This document shows positions 23,465-34,033 of a DNA stretch of 64,000 nt, piece after piece. This DNA comes from MB1-2 sp046566065. Lineage in GTDB: Bacteria; Actinomycetota; CADDZG01; WHSQ01. The stretch lies in NCBI GenBank assembly GCA_046566065.1, contig JBKHXK010000004.1, positions 1-64,000 of the forward strand. Direction: 5' to 3'. Position numbers and translations under genes: made by a program. Position 1 is the first letter of the stretch. Every line of letters starts with the position of its first letter. Below the pieces are notes generated by a model that saw only the letters and a program-made list of their open reading frames with translations, searched no databases and was not told where the DNA came from.

Positions 23465-24250
23465 TTATCGGCCCTTGAATCCGGGCTGCCTCTTGTCGAA
23501 GAAGGCGCGGACACCTTCGAGATGGTCTTCCGTTCTCCCCGCCGCACTCTGAGCTTTCACCTCGGCCTGCAGCTGCTCCTCGAGGCCGCGCTCCAGAGCG
23601 GCGTTGGTGAGCTCCTTGGTTAGAGCGAAAGCAGCCGTCGCCATCGTGGCCAGGCGACTCGCGAAAGCCCGCCACGTGGTCTCGAAGTCGTCGCGAGCGA
23701 CGACCTGAGAGAAGAGCCCGAGCTCCAACCCCCGTTGGGCGTCGACAGGATGGCCACTGGCACCCAGTTCCAGGGCGCGTGCCGCGCCGACCATCTTGGC
23801 GAGGAACCACAAGGCGCCCGAATCGGGGACGAGACCGACCCGGATGAAAGCCAGTATCAGCTTGGCGTCCTCGGAAGCGATCCTGAAATCACAAGCCAGA
23901 GCCAGACTGGCGCCCGCCCCCGCTGCGACACCGTTCACCGCGGCGATCACCGGCTTGGGGGCCGCGCGCAGGGCACGGATGAGAGGGTTATAGCGCTCGA
24001 CCAGCGTGTCTCCCAGATCCGGTACCTCACCGCGCTCGTACTGAGAGGTGAGAGCCCCTAGATCTTCGCCCGAACAGAACGCGCGTCCCGCACCGGTGAT
24101 GACGATGCAGCGCACGGCCTCGTCGTCGGACGCTTCGCTCACCGCCTGCAGCAACGCGGAGCCGAGCTCGTCGTTGAACGCGTTCAGAACATCCGGCCTA
24201 TCGAGGGTCAGGATCGCGACGCCGTCTTCGGTGGAACGCTGGAGCACCAT
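23465..24250 (-). CDS. Enoyl-CoA hydratase/isomerase family protein (PaaG-like)
   Basis: 261 residues, crotonase fold. Oxyanion-hole segments are AFCSGEDLG and VNGVAAGAGASLALACDFRI; RVGLVPDSGALWFL places the acid residue Asp where PaaG-type isomerases have it, and the usual hydratase Glu is absent. PaaG isomerises ring epoxide-CoA to oxepin-CoA in phenylacetate breakdown. No other paa gene is present, so its place in a tyrosine operon is unclear. A role in side-chain or branched acyl-CoA oxidation is possible. First gene of the aromatic operon, 12 bases after the upstream histidine kinase stop. Confidence 0.82.
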   Translation of the reverse strand: MVLQRSTEDGVAILTLDRPDVLNAFNDELGSALLQAVSEASDDEAVRCIVITGAGRAFCSGEDLGALTSQYERGEVPDLGDTLVERYNPLIRALRAAPKPVIAAVNGVAAGAGASLALACDFRIASEDAKLILAFIRVGLVPDSGALWFLAKMVGAARALELGASGHPVDAQRGLELGLFSQVVARDDFETTWRAFASRLATMATAAFALTKELTNAALERGLEEQLQAEVKAQSAAGRTEDHLEGVRAFFDKRQPGFKGR

Positions 24251-24262
24251 GCCCTGAGGCTA

Positions 24263-25888
24263 TTAGGTCGGAGGTGGTGGGGGTGGTGGTGCGTCGGCTA
24301 GTAGCCGGGTCTCCTGGTCTCGGGATCGCTTGGGCAGATGGACGCTGAACGTTGAGCCCTCTCCGGGCTTGCTTTGCACCCTGATCTCGCCATTGTGCGC
24401 TTCGACCAGGCTCTTGACTATGTAGAGGCCCAGCCCCACCCCACCTTGTCCGCGCGTGTCCGATTGATCGACCTGGCGGAAACGATCGAAGATCGAGTCG
24501 AGCTCTTCCGTGGAGATGCCTCTGCCCTCATCGCTCACCTGGATCAGCGTCTCCACCTGCGACTCCGACAGCTTGACCTCGACGACCCCCTTCTCTGAAT
24601 ACTTCAGAGCGTTCTCCACGAGGTTAGTGAGGATCTGCTGGAGGGCCCCCAGATCGCCCCATACCTGGGGTCGCTCGGGGTCGGTCGTCAGCACCACTTC
24701 GCGGCCCGCGTGGGTATGACTGAGATCTCCGATGATGACTTCGGCCGCGGCGCGCAGGTCGACGAGCTCGCGCCGCAGCCTCGGCATCCCGGACTCGATG
24801 TGGGCGGTGGTGAGGATGTCTTGGACCAGGCGCAGAAGTCTCTGGCCCTGCCTCTCGATCATCTCGACGAACGTCGCCTGTTGCTCGGGGCTCATCCGAG
24901 CGGCTCTCTTGGAGAGAGTGGTGGCCGAACCGATGATCGCCGTCAACGGCGTCTTCAGCTCGTGCGAAACGGTCGCGACGAAATCGCTCTTCAGCCGGTC
25001 GAGCTCTTCGAGGCGGTGAACCGTTTCGCGCTCCTGCTCGAAGAGCGCCGCATTGCCGATCGCGATCGCTGCATGCTCTGCAAAGAGCCCGAGCGCCTCG
25101 AGATCGTGCTCGGTGAAAACCCGTTTGCCTTCTGTCTCGTTGAGATTGAGCACGCCCAACAACTCATCTCGACGCATGAGCGGGACGCACATCGAGGAGC
25201 GGATCCCTCGTTCGGGGTGAGCGTCCGGTTTCAGCTCTCCGTCGACCCGGTCGCCCTGGATCAACATCGGTGTCCTTCGCTCGGCCACCGTGCCGGCGAT
25301 GCCCTCGCCGATCGCCTTGCGCCCGGCCACCACCGGCTCCATCACCGGACCGCGGTAACTGACCACCTCCAGATGGGTCCTCTCTTCGTTAAGCAGCATC
25401 ACGGACCCTTCGGTCCCTCCGAGGAGCTCGAGCGAAGAGGAGAGGATCATGTTGAGCACGTCCTTCAGGTCGAGCGTCGTGTTTATGGCCTTGCCCACCT
25501 CGGAGAACGCGGAGATCTCCGCAAGCCGATTCGACAAGGCGGCGGAGAGCACGCGCTCCTCGACCAGCAGCGCCGCCAGCTTCCGCAGGCTCATCTCCTT
25601 CTCGATCACGTAGACGAGAAAGGCCAGCGCCAGTCCGCCGACCAGAACGACCACGACCCAGTTCGTGAGGTCCTCGAAGATCCGAAACTCGTCGGGGATG
25701 AAGTCGCCACCGACGTACACCAACGCGATCGCCACAGTCACGGCGACGACCAGGAACAGCGAGGTCGACCAGAGCTGGGTGCGCCGCTTGTCTACATCGG
25801 AAAGAGTGAGTGTCTTTCGCCTAACCCCCGCGTGACGGGCGGCGGTGTAGGTCTGCTCGGAGGTCCCTAACCCTGGTTGGTCTGCCAT
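24263..25888 (-). CDS. GAF-domain sensor histidine kinase
   Basis: 541 residues. Two membrane helices (about 40-60 and 75-95), a coiled coil, a GAF domain (about 140-280, with VMLLNEERTHLEVVSYRG and SSMCVPLMRRDELLGVLNLN), a HisKA box SHELKTP and an HATPase domain with N box NLVENALKYS, SDEGRGIS and GVGLGLYIVKSLVEAHNGEI. The C-terminus is a run of eight prolines before the last Thr. The ATG at 25888 lies inside the last codons of purF (22-base overlap), so it is co-expressed with purine genes. No response regulator is adjacent. A ligand for GAF (nucleotide-like) would fit the location but is a guess. Confidence 0.9.
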   Translation of the reverse strand: MADQPGLGTSEQTYTAARHAGVRRKTLTLSDVDKRRTQLWSTSLFLVVAVTVAIALVYVGGDFIPDEFRIFEDLTNWVVVVLVGGLALAFLVYVIEKEMSLRKLAALLVEERVLSAALSNRLAEISAFSEVGKAINTTLDLKDVLNMILSSSLELLGGTEGSVMLLNEERTHLEVVSYRGPVMEPVVAGRKAIGEGIAGTVAERRTPMLIQGDRVDGELKPDAHPERGIRSSMCVPLMRRDELLGVLNLNETEGKRVFTEHDLEALGLFAEHAAIAIGNAALFEQERETVHRLEELDRLKSDFVATVSHELKTPLTAIIGSATTLSKRAARMSPEQQATFVEMIERQGQRLLRLVQDILTTAHIESGMPRLRRELVDLRAAAEVIIGDLSHTHAGREVVLTTDPERPQVWGDLGALQQILTNLVENALKYSEKGVVEVKLSESQVETLIQVSDEGRGISTEELDSIFDRFRQVDQSDTRGQGGVGLGLYIVKSLVEAHNGEIRVQSKPGEGSTFSVHLPKRSRDQETRLLADAPPPPPPPT

Positions 25889-27327
25889 GCCCGAGCCTGA
25901 CGAGATGGGCTCTCTAGCACGTGCTTGTCGCGCAGATCGCTCTCTGGGATGGGGATCGGGTAACGGGAGGTGAAGCAAGCGGTGCAGAAGCTTTCTCCCG
26001 GCACCTGGGTGGCCGCGACCATGCCCTCGGTGGAGAGGTAGGCGAGCGAGTCCGCCCCGATGTGCTCCCTGATCTCCTCGACGGTCTTGTTGGCTCCGAT
26101 CAACTCGTCCTGGTTGGGCATATCGATGCCGTAGAAGCAGGGCCATTTGATCGGAGGGGACGAGATCCGCATGTGAACCTCACGAGCACCCGCGTCGCGC
26201 AGCATCCCAACGATCTGGCGCGTGGTGTTGCCCCGCACGATGGAATCGTCGACCACCACGACGCGGCGGCCCTCGATCACCTCTCGAACGGGATTGAGCT
26301 TCATACGGATGCCTTGCTGCCGCATCGACTGGGTGGGTTGGATGAACGTGCGGCCGACGTAACGGTTCTTCACGAAGCCGTCGCCATAGGGGATCCCTGC
26401 TGCTTGAGAGAAACCCTGAGCGGCCGGGACCCCACTGTCCGGCACCGGCATGATGAACTCGGCCTGGACCGGAGCTTCCTCCGCCAGGCGCTGTCCCATG
26501 CGATACCTCGTGGCGTAAACGTTCTGACCCATCAAGGTCGAGTCGGGACGTGCGAAATAGACGTGCTCGAAGATGCAGGCGGCATGCGAGGGCTGAGCGA
26601 AATGCTCGCTGGTCAACCCATCGGCGTCGATACACACCATCTCCCCGGGCTCCACGTCGCGGATGAATCGCGCCCCGAGAAGATCGAGGGCACAGGTTTC
26701 GGACGCCAGCACCCAGCCACCGCCCGGTAGCCGTCCGATGCACAGCGGACGGAAACCTTGAGGGTCACGGGCTCCGAACAACACGTCCTCATTCATGATC
26801 GTGAAGGAGTAGGCCCCGGAGAGCTTGGGCAGAACGTCGAGGATCGCCGCCCTCATGTCGCCCTTGTTAGCCCGAGCGATGTGGGCGGCCACCAGGTCCG
26901 TATCGGAGGTCGACCGCAGCCGGGCCCCCTTCGGCGTGGGGTCCCCACCAGCCTCTGCCAGTGCAGCTGAAAGCCGCATCGAATTCACGAGATTCCCGTT
27001 GTGAGCGAGAGCTATCTGGCCAAGGGGGGAGCTCTTGTAGGTGGGCTGAGCGTTCTCCCAGGAGGTGGACCCCGTCGTCGAATAACGGGTGTGCCCGATC
27101 GCTAGGAACCCGCGCAGGCTCTGCAGAACGGTCTCGTCGAAGGCCTGTGCGACCAGGCCGAGCTCCTTGTAGACGAGGATCGTCTGTCCGTCAGAGATCG
27201 CGATACCGGCAGACTCCTGGCCGCGATGCTGGAGGGCGTACAGACCGTAGTAAGTAAGGCGCGCTACATCCTCGTCGGGTGCATAGATCCCGATGACGCC
27301 ACAGGCGTCGCGCGCTTCACCTGCCAT
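25867..27327 (-). CDS. purF: Amidophosphoribosyltransferase
   Basis: 486 residues. First committed step of purine synthesis: PRPP plus glutamine to phosphoribosylamine. A short propeptide precedes the catalytic N-terminal Cys (DACGVIGIY, Cys9), and the glutaminase domain has YYGLYALQHRGQESAGI. The PRPP loop is VVVVDDSIVRGNTTRQIV. Cysteines at HAACIFEHV, WPCFYG and ESFCTACF match the four ligands of the Bacillus-type [4Fe-4S] cluster. The start overlaps the purL stop by one base. Confidence 0.96.
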   Translation of the reverse strand: MAGEARDACGVIGIYAPDEDVARLTYYGLYALQHRGQESAGIAISDGQTILVYKELGLVAQAFDETVLQSLRGFLAIGHTRYSTTGSTSWENAQPTYKSSPLGQIALAHNGNLVNSMRLSAALAEAGGDPTPKGARLRSTSDTDLVAAHIARANKGDMRAAILDVLPKLSGAYSFTIMNEDVLFGARDPQGFRPLCIGRLPGGGWVLASETCALDLLGARFIRDVEPGEMVCIDADGLTSEHFAQPSHAACIFEHVYFARPDSTLMGQNVYATRYRMGQRLAEEAPVQAEFIMPVPDSGVPAAQGFSQAAGIPYGDGFVKNRYVGRTFIQPTQSMRQQGIRMKLNPVREVIEGRRVVVVDDSIVRGNTTRQIVGMLRDAGAREVHMRISSPPIKWPCFYGIDMPNQDELIGANKTVEEIREHIGADSLAYLSTEGMVAATQVPGESFCTACFTSRYPIPIPESDLRDKHVLESPSRQARAWQTNQG

Positions 27328-29525
27328 CAGCTCACACTAGCGGACATAGCTTCAGGAAAACCGCCTTCGAACACGTCCCGAGCGACGTCTCGGGCAACGA
27401 CAAATGACCCGAAATCGAATGGCCCGGCGGTCACCGAGCCGATCACTTGGAAGCTCACTACATGCTCATCGGCAGCGCGCCGCACCGCCTCAAGAGCCGA
27501 CTCGGGAAAGGACACCACAGCGCGGGACGGCGACTCCGAGAAGAGCAAGCGATGGGCCTCCCCTGGTCCGAGCTGTATGTCGAAGCCCACGCGGCCGGCC
27601 AGCGCAGACTCAGCGAGGGTGACCGCGAGCCCGCCCCCGCTGCAATCGTGCGCCGAGGAGAACAGGTTGCTTGCTGCTCCGGCTATCAGCAGGCCCTGGA
27701 GGTTGCGCTCGGCCGTCATGTCCAGGCGCGGCGGCCGGCCGGCAACGACCCCATGGATCGTCTTGGCGAACTCGCTGCCGCCGAAGTCACTCGGATCCGT
27801 GACGCCCAACAGAGCGATCAGGTCCCCCTCGGCGCGGAACGCAAGGCCGACCGAGCGATCGGGAGCGGGCAGTGACCCCAGCATGCCTATGACCGGCGTG
27901 GGGTAGATCGCTCTGCCCTTCGTCTCGTTGTAGAAGGACACGTTGCCGCCGGTGACGGGGGTGCGCAGGTCTCGGCACGCATCCCCTATGCCCCTCACTG
28001 CCTCCGCGAACTGCCACATCACCTCGGGCTTCTCCGGATTGCCGAAGTTCAAGCAGTTGGTGATCGCCAGCGGCGTGCCGCCGACGGTCGCCACGTTCCG
28101 CGCAGCCTCCGCAACCGCGAGGCGCGCCCCTTCGTAGGGGTCGAGATAACAGAAGCGCCCCGGACCGTCGACGCTGATAGCCACGGCGACGTCGTGACCC
28201 GGCAACCGGATGACTGCGGCGTCCCCGCCGGGGCCCTGGACGGTACCCAGGAAGATCATGTGGTCGTACTGCTCCCATACCCATCGCTTGGAAGCGATCG
28301 CGGGAGATCCGAGTAGCTTCAGGAAAGCTGCCTCGAGATCGGCGGGTGCGTCGTCGCCCGGGCCTTCGGCGTGCAGCTCGTCCAACCACCCAGGTCGTTG
28401 CATCGGGCGGTTGTAGACGGGACCCTCCTCGGCCAGGGCGGCGGCGGGCACGTCGGCAAGCACGGTGCCCTCGCCGACCACCTCGACCTTGCCCGACTTC
28501 GTCACCTGGCCCAACACGTTGGCCTCGAGCTCCCACTTGCGGCAGATCGCCAGGACCTCGTCGACGTTGGAGGGGTCCACCACTGCGAGCATCCGCTCCT
28601 GGGACTCCGAGATCATGATCTCGAAGGGCTCCATGTCCGCCTCTCGCAGGTGCACCGCGCGGATGTCGACCGTCATGCCGGTTCCGGCTTTGGAAGCCAT
28701 CTCGGAAGTGGGGCACGAGATGCCGCCCGCACCGAGATCCTGGAATCCGGCGAGGAGGTCCTTCCGCACGAGCTCCAGGCACGCCTCGATCAACAGCTTC
28801 TCGGTGAAAGGATCGCCCACCTGAACCGAAGGCCGCTTGTCTCCTGAAGAGTCGTCGAACTCAGCCGAGGCCAGGACACTTGCTCCACCGATCCCGTCTC
28901 GGCCCGTAGAGGATCCGATCAGGATGACCGCATTCCCCTCGCCTTCGGCGCGACCGTGCATCAACCGGTCCTCGATCAATCCGAGGCAGGCCACATTGAC
29001 GAGCGGGTTCTCCGCGTAACAATCCTCGAAGACGACTTCACCGCCCACGGTGGGGACGCCGATCGAGTTCCCGTAGTTCGAGATGCCGTGGACGACACCT
29101 TCGACGAGGTATCGGGTACGAGGATCATCCAATGGTCCGAACCGCAAGGGGTCCATCAGAGCGATCGGGCGCGCTCCCATCGACAAGATGTCTCGAACGA
29201 TCCCACCGACGCCGGTCGCCGCCCCGTTGAAGGGTTCGACGAACGAAGGGTGGTTGTGCGACTCGATCTTCCACGCGACCGAGACGCCGGGCGACACCTC
29301 CACGATCCCGGCACCTTCGCCGGGTCCCACCAGCACATGCGGGGCGTCGGTCGGTAGATCGCGCAGGTGGATCCGGCTCGACTTGTAGGAGCAGTGCTCG
29401 CTCCACATGACCGAGAACATCGCGAGCTCAGTATGCGAAGGGTCGCGCCCGAGACGCTGTTTGATCGCATCGAGTTCATCGTCCGTGAGTCCCAGCTCGC
29501 GGTGAAGATCCGGCGCCAGTGTCAC
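27327..29525 (-). CDS. purL: Phosphoribosylformylglycinamidine synthase, subunit PurL
   Basis: 732 residues, the small PurL type that works with separate PurQ and PurS. Seen: MWSEHCSYKSSR near the N-terminus (active-site His), GPGEGAGIVEV and WKIESHNHPSFVEPFNGAATGVGGI, with a duplicated AIRS-like architecture in the C-terminal half. It starts at a GTG that overlaps the purQ stop (GTGA); a longer reading crosses purQ and is not real. Ligase uses ATP, with ammonia delivered from PurQ. Confidence 0.95.
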   Translation of the reverse strand: MTLAPDLHRELGLTDDELDAIKQRLGRDPSHTELAMFSVMWSEHCSYKSSRIHLRDLPTDAPHVLVGPGEGAGIVEVSPGVSVAWKIESHNHPSFVEPFNGAATGVGGIVRDILSMGARPIALMDPLRFGPLDDPRTRYLVEGVVHGISNYGNSIGVPTVGGEVVFEDCYAENPLVNVACLGLIEDRLMHGRAEGEGNAVILIGSSTGRDGIGGASVLASAEFDDSSGDKRPSVQVGDPFTEKLLIEACLELVRKDLLAGFQDLGAGGISCPTSEMASKAGTGMTVDIRAVHLREADMEPFEIMISESQERMLAVVDPSNVDEVLAICRKWELEANVLGQVTKSGKVEVVGEGTVLADVPAAALAEEGPVYNRPMQRPGWLDELHAEGPGDDAPADLEAAFLKLLGSPAIASKRWVWEQYDHMIFLGTVQGPGGDAAVIRLPGHDVAVAISVDGPGRFCYLDPYEGARLAVAEAARNVATVGGTPLAITNCLNFGNPEKPEVMWQFAEAVRGIGDACRDLRTPVTGGNVSFYNETKGRAIYPTPVIGMLGSLPAPDRSVGLAFRAEGDLIALLGVTDPSDFGGSEFAKTIHGVVAGRPPRLDMTAERNLQGLLIAGAASNLFSSAHDCSGGGLAVTLAESALAGRVGFDIQLGPGEAHRLLFSESPSRAVVSFPESALEAVRRAADEHVVSFQVIGSVTAGPFDFGSFVVARDVARDVFEGGFPEAMSASVS

Positions 29526-30202
29526 GCGGACACCGTCCGGCGCGCCGCCACGTGGTCGATCAAGGAGCCGAACAAGACGCGGCCGTCGGCTGAACCGAGC
29601 AGGTCCTCGCAAGCGCGTTCCGGGTGGGGCATCAGCCCGAAGACATTGCCCTGGTCGTTGCATATCCCGGCGACATCGTCGAGGGAACCGTTCGGGTTCT
29701 CCTGATATCTCAAGACGATCTGTCCGTTCGCACGGAGACGCTCGAGCTCGTTCGGCTCGGCGTACCAATTGCCCTCGAAGTGGTTGATGGGGATCGTGAG
29801 CAACTGCCCCGGTTCTGCGCGCGCCGTGAACGCGGTCTCGGCATTGTCCACACGGAGCGTCACCCACTTGCACAGGAACTTCAGACCGGAGTTCTTCCTA
29901 AGCGCCCCCGGAAGCATCCCGGCCTCGCAAAGGATCTGGAACCCGTTGCAGATACCCAGCACCAGACCGCCGCTTTCCGCGTGAGCCCGTACGGCATCCA
30001 TGAGCGGGGAGAACCGAGCCAGAGCCCCGGTCCTCAGGTAATCGCCGTGAGCGAACCCGCCGGGCAATACGACAAGATCTACATCGGGCAGCTCGCGGTC
30101 CCCGTGCCACAACATCTGGGGCTCGGCCCCCAGCGCATCGAAAGCCCGGAAGCAGTCTTGCTCGCAGTTCGATCCGGGGAACACGACGATCCCGACCTTC
30201 AT
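29522..30202 (-). CDS. purQ: Phosphoribosylformylglycinamidine synthase, glutaminase subunit PurQ
   Basis: 226 residues, class I glutamine amidotransferase. Catalytic Cys in LGICNGFQILCE, with His-Glu in MPHPERACEDLLG. FPGSNCEQDCFRAFD at the N-terminus is typical of PurQ. Start ATG overlaps the purS stop (ATGA). Supplies ammonia to PurL. Confidence 0.96.
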   Translation of the reverse strand: MKVGIVVFPGSNCEQDCFRAFDALGAEPQMLWHGDRELPDVDLVVLPGGFAHGDYLRTGALARFSPLMDAVRAHAESGGLVLGICNGFQILCEAGMLPGALRKNSGLKFLCKWVTLRVDNAETAFTARAEPGQLLTIPINHFEGNWYAEPNELERLRANGQIVLRYQENPNGSLDDVAGICNDQGNVFGLMPHPERACEDLLGSADGRVLFGSLIDHVAARRTVSA

Positions 30203-30444
30203 CCGATCGACACCTCGTAGGACTCGATCACGGGGTTGGCCAATAGCCGCTCGCACATCTCCTGCACCTTGGAGCGCGCCTCGTCCGCGTTCGCCGCCTC
30301 CACCTCGAGCTCGATCCGTTTGCCTACGCGGACCCCAGTGACGCCGTCGTATCCGAGGACCGGCAAAGCCTTCTCGATCGTTTGGCCCTGCGGATCGGAG
30401 ATCCCGGGCTTCAGCATCACGTCTACCCGAGCTGAGTAGGACAT
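30199..30444 (-). CDS. purS: Phosphoribosylformylglycinamidine synthase, PurS subunit
   Basis: 81 residues. Small ferredoxin-like protein that docks PurQ to PurL. It begins YSARVDVMLKPGISDPQG and contains TGVRVGKRIELEVEA, both typical. AGAGGGGG precedes the ATG. The first 22 bases overlap the end of the upstream membrane protein gene. Confidence 0.95.
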   Translation of the reverse strand: MSYSARVDVMLKPGISDPQGQTIEKALPVLGYDGVTGVRVGKRIELEVEAANADEARSKVQEMCERLLANPVIESYEVSIG

Positions 30445-31189
30445 CCGGCCCCCTCTGGGATCAGGAAGGTGGCGCCGACGAACGCGGCGATGACTAGGGC
30501 TAGGCAAGCTAACGCGGTTGCCGCCCCGGCGACCGCCCGCCAGCGCGGCAGCGAGCTGGTGCGCTGGACACCGCGCGCCAGCAGGAACAGCGTCCACACG
30601 AGAGCGCTCAGACCGAGGGCGATCGAGAACGCGGCCCAGGCCGTCGAGACAGGATCGACCAACTCTGCGGTCGTGAACGTGTCGCGTCCGACGATCAGAA
30701 GATCGAGCGGGAGCAGAAGGAGGAGCGGCAATACCTGAGGGAGTTGAGACGCCCCCCAGACCAGTCGCAACTCGTAGGGCTCGGGCTTGTCCCCCCCGAG
30801 GGCCGACAGCATGTGCGGACCCGCCACACCCCACAACGACTGTGTCAGCAGTCCGAGGATCGATCCCAGGACGGCCGCCGCCACGATGAACCCCGTCAGA
30901 TAGGTGGCGCTGCAGACCTCGCGTACCCCGAGCAGCGCGCCGATCTTCAACCACAACATCGACAGCGAGGCGCCGCCTATAGCTCCCAAAAAGAGAGGCG
31001 CTATCCCTTCGGCGGGCCTGCTCCCGGTTCTGCTGCGGCGCTCCGCGTGCGCCAGCGCTGCGGAGAAACCAGCTTTAGGAGACAGAAGCACCGACCTGAG
31101 CGTGAGACCGAGCCGGGCAGATTCGTGCGTGCGGTTTCGGCTTTCCTTCGCCCCGACGGCGGCGCGCCGGGCTCTTGCTGCGCTGCGAC

Positions 31190-31214
<25 letters not shown>
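30423..31214 (-). CDS. Yip1-like multi-pass membrane protein within the purine operon
   Basis: 263 residues. About 75 polar, Arg-rich residues precede five hydrophobic segments, including EVCSATYLTGFIVAAAVLGSILG and VLPLLLLLPLDLLIVG, in the spacing of Yip1-domain proteins. No transport motif is apparent. Start and end overlap purC and purS by 25 and 22 bases, so it is translated with the purine genes. A nucleobase-related transport role is tempting, but the fold does not indicate one. The true start may be somewhat downstream; no good ribosome site was found. Confidence 0.65.
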
Positions 31215-32067
<853 letters not shown>

Positions 32068-32071
<4 letters not shown>

Positions 32072-33366
32072 AGCTTCTCCAAGCGCTCGAAGATGGTCTG
32101 GGCGTTCTGCACGTAACGGTTCTGATCGAAGCACTGCTCTATCTCATCGGGCTCTAGATGTTGCGTGACGTCGGGATCGGATTTGAGAAGCTCCTTGAGA
32201 TGGCGGCCTTCGTCCCAGGCCGTCATCGCATTGCGCTGCACCAGCGCATACGCGTCCTCGCGCTGGAGCGAGCCCTTCGCGAGGAGCGTGGTCAGTACGG
32301 TTTGCGAGTGCACCAGACCGTATGAGTTCTCTAGGTTCTCGAGCATGCGCTTGGGATCGACGACCAAGCCGTCAACCACCCAACGCATCTTCTCGAGCAT
32401 GTAATCGAGCAAGGTGCAGGCATCCGCGAATGTGACGCGTTCCACCGAGGAGTGGGAGATGTCGCGCTCGTGCCACAGCGCCACGTTCTCGAACCCCGTC
32501 TGCGCGTACGCGCGCAACAACCGCGCCAGCCCGCAGATACGTTCGCAGATGATCGGGTTCCGCTTGTGCGGCATGGCCGAGGATCCCTTCTGACCTTTGG
32601 CGAAGGGCTCCTGCGCCTCGCGCACCTCTGTTCGCTGGAGGTGCCTTATCTCTTGGGCGAACCGCTCGAGCGATGCGCCGGTGATCGCGATCGCCGCCAG
32701 GAACTCCGCGTGCCGGTCGCGAGCCGTCACCTGCGTGGCCACATCCTCGATACCCAGACCCAGGCGATCGCATATGTAGCTCTCGACCTCGGGGTCCAGT
32801 TGCGAATACGTCCCGACCGCTCCGGAGATCTTTCCAACCGCGACCGAGTCGCGCGCCCGGCGCAGGCGCTCCCGGTCGCGCGACAGCTCGACAGCCCAGC
32901 CGGCAAGCTTGGCTCCGAAGGTCGTGGGCTCCGCGTGAACCCCATGTGTGCGCCCCGCGATCAGGGTCTCGCGATGCTCCAGCGCGCGGCGGCGGATCGT
33001 CTCGATGAGGCGGCCGACACCCTCGAGGAGCAGGTCTCCGGCGTCCCGCAGGGCCACGGCGGTGGCGGTGTCCAGGACGTCAGACGAAGTCATTCCGTAG
33101 TGGATGTGCCGACCGGCGTCGCCGACGTTCTCGCGCACGTTCTCCACGAAAGCCACCACGTCGTGATGGCGCGTCGCCTCGATCTCCTCGATCCGGGCCA
33201 CATCGAACGCGGCCTTCTCCTTTATCTGGGTCAGATCGTCGACGCTGACCTGCTCGAGGCGCACGCGCGCCTCAACGGCCAGGATCTCGATCTCGAGCCA
33301 GCGGGAGAACTTCGCCCGTTCCGAGAAGATCGCCGCCATCTCGTCGCGGCTGTAACGGGGGATCAC
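32068..33366 (-). CDS. purB: Adenylosuccinate lyase
   Basis: 432 residues of the fumarase/aspartase superfamily. It cleaves SAICAR and adenylosuccinate. Signature GSSAMPHKRNP with catalytic Ser at about residue 264, YGMTSSDVLDTA, and GRTHGVHAEPTTFG with the catalytic His. Start overlaps the TetR gene stop by 4 bases. Confidence 0.97.
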
Positions 33367-33965
33367 GAGGCCATCCTACTGACGGGCTCGGAGCGGCCGA
33401 GGAGAGCCATCACGGTCTCTTCGACCAGCGTCTGGACCTCGGAATCGATGGCTGACCCGTTCGTGAGCGCTCTGCGCAGCGCCGCCTGAGGGACGTCGAT
33501 CAGGGCGAAACGAAGCCGGGCCAGAGAGGTCCCCGGGAGCCGGGCCGAGAAGCGCCGGAGGGTGTCCGTCAGGTCGTTCCCAAGGCGGTTGGCGCGCCGG
33601 AACACCTCCGGCGGCCACTCGTTCTTGGTCAGGTCGGCCTTCCCGTAGGCAAGGAAGAAAGAGGCCTCGGACGGCCGCCTCCGGGCCCAATCCAGGGTGC
33701 CCCGGACGGCCGTCAGCGCCGCTGCCTCGGGGTCCGGGCCGGCCAGGGCGCCGGCGAGCTCGCCCCGGAAGCGCTCTCCAGCCCTCAACCAAGCAGACGC
33801 CACCAGCACGTCGCGCGACGGGAACCGGTGATAGATCGACCCGCTCGGCGCGCCGAGCAGAGCGGCCACCCCGGTGGCCGAAACTGCGGCCACTCCCTTG
33901 CGCTTCACGACCTCGACGACGGCGTCGAGGATCTGGTCGCTCGAGTACTTCGGGGGCCGCGCCAC
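33363..33965 (-). CDS. TetR-family transcriptional regulator inside the purine operon
   Basis: 200 residues. The N-terminal helix-turn-helix (residues 8-55) is ILDAVVEVVKRKG, then TGVAALLGAPSGSIYHRFPSRDVL. The C-terminal ligand domain is helical and resembles TetR members with an FFLAYGKADL segment; ligand unknown. Starts at GTG and overlaps purB by ATGA. It is flanked by purE and purB in the same direction, so it is a good candidate for a local purine regulator. Actinobacteria lack the LacI-type PurR of enterics, but this role is inferred from position only. Confidence 0.85.
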   Translation of the reverse strand: MARPPKYSSDQILDAVVEVVKRKGVAAVSATGVAALLGAPSGSIYHRFPSRDVLVASAWLRAGERFRGELAGALAGPDPEAAALTAVRGTLDWARRRPSEASFFLAYGKADLTKNEWPPEVFRRANRLGNDLTDTLRRFSARLPGTSLARLRFALIDVPQAALRRALTNGSAIDSEVQTLVEETVMALLGRSEPVSRMAS

Positions 33966-34033
33966 GACTAGAGACTAGCCTCGGAAACCTCCGCGAACCC
34001 GGATTTGTAGCGTTATGGAGAGCCCTCTCTAGA

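Noticed and set aside
22041..23552. Plus-strand 503-codon open frame
   Set aside because: It is the antisense shadow of the dioxygenase genes; motifs of HPPD and homogentisate dioxygenase are clear on the minus strand.
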